14,235 nt of DNA, from NCBI GenBank assembly GCA_903859265.1, contig CAIOLZ010000185.1, positions 1 to 14,235 on the forward strand. The letters run 5' to 3'. The translations under genes were made by a program, and so were the position numbers. How positions within the stretch are numbered: the stretch's first letter is position 1; the number at the start of each line of letters is the position of its first letter. The notes under the pieces are model-generated. The model searched no databases. It was not told where the DNA came from and worked only from the letters and a program-made list of their open reading frames with translations. Origin of the DNA: an uncultured beta proteobacterium. GTDB lineage: Bacteria > Pseudomonadota > Gammaproteobacteria > Burkholderiales > Burkholderiaceae_C. Positions 7,832 to 14,235 of this stretch are shown here, one piece after another.

Positions 7832-7919
7832 GGCATGGAGTGCCTGTGCAATTTGCGTAGGTAAAGGAGGAGGCCGAAGGCCGGGGGACACGAAGCAAAT
7901 TGCACAGGCGCTCCATGCC
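7832..7919. repeat. Long inverted repeat (25-base arms) enclosing hairpin copy 2
   Basis: The left arm is 7832-7856 and the right arm 7895-7919; they are reverse complements except for one base (T7841 faces a position expecting C). The 38-base loop (7857-7894) contains the second 30-base element with its own GGCC-GAA-GGCC hairpin. As RNA on the minus strand this would form a very stable branched stem between pccB and pccA. No T-run follows either arm, so it is not a standard intrinsic terminator; it could stabilise or cleave the message, or simply be a nested mobile repeat. Confidence 0.85.
7861..7890 (-). repeat. 30-base hairpin element, copy 2
   Basis: Read on the minus strand this is TGTCCCCC, GGCC-TTC-GGCC, TCCTCCTTTAC. 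Its flanks equal those of copy 1 (7704-7733) exactly, while all stem bases have changed in a way that preserves pairing. It lies within the loop of the 7832-7919 inverted repeat. Confidence 0.75.
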
Positions 7920-7952
7920 CGCCAACCAACATCCGATGACGAGACACACGCA

Positions 7953-9485
<1,533 letters not shown>

Positions 9486-9515
9486 GGTCTGTTTCTTCGG
9501 TGGTAAACGGGGTAG

Positions 9516-10535
9516 TTAAATAAGGCGTGCGGCCGCCAGCAGCCTGCGCGCGGCGGTGCTGGCGGCAAGTTGGCCAGCCTGCACGGCAGCGGTGAGTTCG
9601 GGCAGTTGCTCACGCACTGCCGGGTTTGCTTTGAACGCCAGCTTGAGGCCAGCATCAATGCGCTCCCACATCCAAGCCAGTGCCTGGTTTTGCCGGCGCT
9701 GTGCCGCCAGGCCGTTGGTGTTTTGCAATGTTTTGAAACGCGTCACTGCATCCCAAAAGCTCTCAAGCCCCTGCCCCTGCAACGCACTCAGGCGAATCAC
9801 TTCCGGCCGCCAGTGTTTGTCGCTATGCGGGTCGTTGGGATTTCCATGCAAGCCCAACAGGCGCAGGCTCGACGTGATTTGGGCCTGGGCGCGCATGGCG
9901 GCATCTGCGTCAATATCGGACTTGTTGATAACCACCAGATCGGCCAGTTCCATCACGCCTTTTTTAATGGCCTGCAAGTCATCCCCGGCGTTGGGAAGCT
10001 GCATCAGCACGAACATGTCGGTCATGTGCGCCACCGCAATTTCGCTCTGCCCGACGCCAACCGTTTCGACAATCACGATGTCGTACCCGGCTGCCTCGCA
10101 CACCAGAATGGCCTCGCGCGTTTTTTCTGCGACGCCACCCAGATTGCCACTGCTCGGGCTGGGCCGGATGTAGGCTTGCACATGCACCGAGAGTTTTTCC
10201 ATGCGGGTTTTGTCGCCCAATATGGAGCCGCCTGAGACGCTGGAAGAAGGATCAACGGCCAACACCGCGACGCGGTGCCCGTGTTCAATCAGGTACAGAC
10301 CCAGCGCTTCGATAAACGTGCTCTTGCCCACACCCGGCACTCCGCTGATGCCCAGGCGCAAAGACTTTCCGGTGTAGGGCAACAGCTCGGTGAGCAAAGC
10401 ATCGGCCTGCGCGCGATGGTCGGAGCGGGTGGACTCCAAGAGCGTGATGGCTTTGGCCATCGCACGGCGCTGCACCAGCGCGCTGGAGCCCGTGATGTCA
10501 GTTGCTTCCAAATTGCCCATGGCTTTATGCACCAC
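9516..10535 (-). CDS. meaB: Methylmalonyl-CoA mutase-associated GTPase MeaB
   Basis: MeaB (ArgK/MMAA family) is a G3E-type G-protein chaperone that gates B12 cofactor loading into methylmalonyl-CoA mutase and protects it from inactivation. The 339 residues show the Walker A loop GVPGVGKST (65-73), AVDPSSS (94-99) with the switch-region GDKTRM, PSSGNLGG, the Walker B-like VETVGVGQSE (156-165), and the guanine-specifying NKSD (204-207). The C-terminal region is the helical dimerisation arm. The GTG at 10535 lies 15 bases after the scpA stop; an in-frame ATG at 10520, five codons later, is an equally possible start because neither has a clear Shine-Dalgarno. Placement directly after the mutase gene is the usual arrangement. 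An older name, arginine/ornithine transport kinase, is a misnomer for this family. Confidence 0.95.
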   Translation of the reverse strand: MVHKAMGNLEATDITGSSALVQRRAMAKAITLLESTRSDHRAQADALLTELLPYTGKSLRLGISGVPGVGKSTFIEALGLYLIEHGHRVAVLAVDPSSSVSGGSILGDKTRMEKLSVHVQAYIRPSPSSGNLGGVAEKTREAILVCEAAGYDIVIVETVGVGQSEIAVAHMTDMFVLMQLPNAGDDLQAIKKGVMELADLVVINKSDIDADAAMRAQAQITSSLRLLGLHGNPNDPHSDKHWRPEVIRLSALQGQGLESFWDAVTRFKTLQNTNGLAAQRRQNQALAWMWERIDAGLKLAFKANPAVREQLPELTAAVQAGQLAASTAARRLLAAARLI

Positions 10536-10550
10536 AGCGTCTGACGGCCA

Positions 10551-12722
<2,172 letters not shown>

Positions 12723-12835
12723 TTTCGGAGTCCAGTTCGCAGGGCCAAGGCCCTGGCATGTCCAGGTTCAGAGCGCCGTGGGCGGTCTTTACCGAGCCCA
12801 AGATTTTACTTTATTTATAATTATTGATTAGAAAA
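12723..12835. promoter_or_regulatory. Divergent control region between scpA and the GntR regulator
   Basis: An AT-rich core contains two -10 boxes that overlap on opposite strands. The plus strand has a perfect TATAAT at 12816-12821 for the regulator. The minus strand has TATAAA at 12819-12814 with GGGACA at 12842-12837 as a -35, spaced 17 bases, for scpA. Two 10-base direct repeats (TTATTTATAA at 12811-12820 and TTATTGATTA at 12821-12830, 8 of 10 equal) cover both -10 boxes and could be regulator sites. The remaining scpA leader, about 85 bases, is GC-rich with two overlapping hairpins. Boxes are read from sequence; activity is inferred. Confidence 0.55.
12741..12766. repeat. Two overlapping inverted repeats in the scpA leader
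   Basis: AGGGCC-AA-GGCCCT (12741-12754) and CCTGG-CATGT-CCAGG (12752-12766) share bases 12752-12754, so only one full stem can form at a time. They lie 19-44 bases upstream of the scpA start and would be in its leader RNA. No cobalamin riboswitch core was recognised here. Confidence 0.5.
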
Positions 12836-13537
12836 ATGTCCCCAAGCTTACAATCGCATCCGCCTATGTCTGCCCTACCCTCTGATTCCCGACAAGTTCC
12901 CGCGCTCTCGCCGCGTGCCTTGTACCAGGACGTGGCGGAGTTGCTGCGCCAGCGTATTTTTCAGCGCGAACTCGAGCCCGGGAGCTGGATTGACGAACTC
13001 AAAATCGCCGAACAATACGGCATCAGCCGCACGCCCTTGCGCGAAGCCTTGAAGGTATTGGCAGCCGAGGGGCTGGTCACCATGAAAGTGCGGCGCGGTG
13101 CCTATGTGACAGAAGTCTCGTCGCAGGATTTGTCGGATGTGTACCACCTGCTGGGCCTGCTCGAGAGTGACGCCGCGGGGGTTGTAGCCGAGCGCGCCAG
13201 TGACGCGCAATTGTCGGATTTAAAGACGCTGCACCAGGCACTGGAAGACGCAGCCATGCCCGGCACCCAAAACACGGACGCCTTTTTTGCTGTCAACGAG
13301 CGGTTTCATATGCGCTTGCTGGAGATTGCCAACAACCGCTGGCGCGACCAGATGGTGGCCGACCTGCGCAAGGTGATGAAGCTCAATCGCCACAATTCAC
13401 TTCTGAAAACCGGCCGCATCGAAGAATCGCTGAGAGAACACCGTGCCATTCTGGAGGCGCTGCTGGCACGCGACGCAAGACTGGCCCAGACCCGCATGCA
13501 GGAGCATTTCGCCAACGGCCTGGAGGCCGCCGCGTGA
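12836..13537 (+). CDS. GntR-family transcriptional regulator, FadR/FCD subgroup
   Basis: This is a DNA-binding regulator that probably senses a small carboxylate or acyl-CoA-related metabolite. With the ATG at 12836 it has 233 residues. The winged helix-turn-helix spans about 26-93 (LKIAEQYGISRTPLREALKVLAAEGLV and the wing MKVRRGAYVTEV). The FCD effector domain follows (about 98-230); N154 and H158 (NERFHMRLLE), H202 (REHRAIL) and H224 (QEHF) match its metal-coordinating set. It is divergent from scpA across a short AT-rich region, so control of the propionyl-CoA cluster and of itself is the simplest inference. Start choice is uncertain: a TTG at 12824 would overlap the promoter, and an ATG at 12866 would remove ten variable residues; none has a good Shine-Dalgarno. 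The effector cannot be named from sequence. Confidence 0.9.
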   Translation: MSPSLQSHPPMSALPSDSRQVPALSPRALYQDVAELLRQRIFQRELEPGSWIDELKIAEQYGISRTPLREALKVLAAEGLVTMKVRRGAYVTEVSSQDLSDVYHLLGLLESDAAGVVAERASDAQLSDLKTLHQALEDAAMPGTQNTDAFFAVNERFHMRLLEIANNRWRDQMVADLRKVMKLNRHNSLLKTGRIEESLREHRAILEALLARDARLAQTRMQEHFANGLEAAA

Positions 13538-13564
13538 ACGGGACACTTCTTTAAGGCCGTCGCG

Positions 13565-14235
13565 CTACGAAGGCGATTTACGGACCACCAGGGCAACCCC
13601 GCACAGGATGAGCAAGCCGCCTACCAGGTGGTGCCAGCCCAACATTTCGTTGAGAAACAACCAGGCCACCAGAGCTGAGTACAAGGGTCCGAGATACAGC
13701 GTCATCGCCACCCGGCTGGCCCCCAGTATTTTCTGGGTCCAGCCATAAATCCAGTAGGCGCCCACCCCGGGCACCAACGCCGCAACCACCACCATAGACA
13801 AGGCCTGCAACCCCAAATTCGGTGTTTCAGGCTGCAACAATTCCCATATGCCAAAGGGCAGCAAGACCACCACGCCACCGGCGCAAATGGCTGCCAGATG
13901 GGCCGTTGCGCCCATGGGAGTGGGCCAGCGCTTTTGCAACAGCGCATAAGCCGCCCACGAAACCGCCGCACCCACAATCCACAGATCGCCTGCCACCCAT
14001 TGAACGGCGGATAAACGCAACCACTCGCCCTGAACGACCACGTGCACCACGCCGGCCATGGCCAGTACAACACCCGCCATTTGCCGGCGAGAAAAGTGCT
14101 CCCCCATCCATAGGACTGAGCCGATGGCGATCAGGACCGGTGCGGCGGCATAGATCAGCGAGATATTCATCATCACGGTGCTGCGACCCGCCTGATACAC
14201 CCAGGCGCCACAAATCCACATGCCGCATGCTCCCA
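13565..14235 (-). CDS. EamA/DMT-family membrane transporter, partial (N-terminus off the right edge)
   Basis: This is a hydrophobic protein of the drug/metabolite transporter superfamily, an inner-membrane permease or exporter of unknown substrate. The open frame continues through the right window edge, so the ATG at 14221 is probably internal: about 222 codons are present against roughly 290-300 for the family, leaving some 70-80 residues missing. Visible are the end of the first EamA repeat (NISLIYAAAPVLIAIGSVLWMGEHFSRRQMAGVVLAMAGVV, with the characteristic acidic E-x-x-S/R turn after a helix) and the whole second repeat (about seven to eight membrane helices in total), ending LNEMLGWHHLVGGLLILCGVALVV and a short basic tail. 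The stop (TAG) is 27 bases from the convergent GntR stop, and no strong terminator hairpin lies between them. There is no visible functional link to the propionyl-CoA genes. Confidence 0.88.
   Translation of the reverse strand, partial: GACGMWICGAWVYQAGRSTVMMNISLIYAAAPVLIAIGSVLWMGEHFSRRQMAGVVLAMAGVVHVVVQGEWLRLSAVQWVAGDLWIVGAAVSWAAYALLQKRWPTPMGATAHLAAICAGGVVVLLPFGIWELLQPETPNLGLQALSMVVVAALVPGVGAYWIYGWTQKILGASRVAMTLYLGPLYSALVAWLFLNEMLGWHHLVGGLLILCGVALVVRKSPS

Larger units (their letters stand above)
7610..7952. other. 343-base gap between pccB and pccA, without genes, filled largely by an inverted extragenic repeat
   Basis: All other junctions of the minus-strand cluster are 30 bases or shorter, so this gap is exceptional. 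I see no credible protein gene on either strand. It holds two copies of a 30-base hairpin element in opposite orientation and a long near-perfect inverted repeat, entered separately. Near pccA there is a small stem (GCAAC/GTTGC at 7636-7652) with an A/T-rich loop, then the pccA ribosome site. As the region lies inside a likely operon, the repeat would be transcribed. Confidence 0.85.

Noticed and set aside
7610..7952. Insertion sequence remnant or small gene between pccB and pccA
   Set aside because: No transposase-like frame or target-site duplication was recognised; short open frames here cross the repeat and carry no motif. The repeat description is sufficient.
13538..13564. Terminator between the GntR gene and the convergent transporter gene
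   Set aside because: The 27-base gap shows no convincing stem followed by a T-run on either strand.

Overview
The window looks like a chromosomal segment from a GC-rich betaproteobacterium, most likely Burkholderiales and probably Comamonadaceae (Rhodoferax/Polaromonas-like). The reasons are the close resemblance of the PhaZ protein to the Cupriavidus intracellular PHB depolymerase, a stand-alone RnfB-like ferredoxin, the propionyl-CoA/methylmalonyl-CoA cluster under a GntR-type regulator, and an extragenic repeat of a style I associate with Comamonadaceae. The family and genus assignment is inference from memory. No tRNA, rRNA, CRISPR array, transposase or phage gene was seen.

Layout. (1) 1-1457, minus: the first 485 codons of uvrB, running off the left edge. 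(2) 1632-5101, plus: an aromatic-type aminotransferase (tyrB-like), then phaZ (intracellular polyhydroxybutyrate depolymerase), then an RnfB-like ferredoxin protein whose GTG start overlaps the phaZ stop. (3) 12722 down to 5058, minus: scpA (methylmalonyl-CoA mutase), meaB (its G-protein chaperone), pccB, pccA and a VOC protein that is probably methylmalonyl-CoA epimerase. Together these cover every step from propionyl-CoA to succinyl-CoA. The only large non-coding gap, 7610-7952 between pccB and pccA, holds an inverted extragenic repeat. (4) 12836-13537, plus: a GntR/FadR-type regulator divergent from scpA, separated by a short AT-rich control region. (5) 13565 to the right edge, minus: a partial EamA-type transporter.

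How the genes work together. The minus-strand cluster carboxylates propionyl-CoA (PccAB with biotin), epimerises methylmalonyl-CoA (VOC protein) and rearranges it to succinyl-CoA (ScpA with B12, protected by MeaB). The plus-strand phaZ mobilises PHB. PHA containing odd-chain monomers would yield propionyl-CoA on degradation, so the two convergent units could be metabolically linked; this is inference. Most of the window is well-known metabolism. The least ordinary items are the histone-like basic tail on PhaZ, the anchor-less RnfB-like protein coupled to it, a His-to-Gln change at the first metal-ligand position of the epimerase-like protein, the covarying hairpins of the intergenic repeat, and the overlapping divergent promoters at the GntR/scpA border. 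I did not find a clear new multi-gene system.
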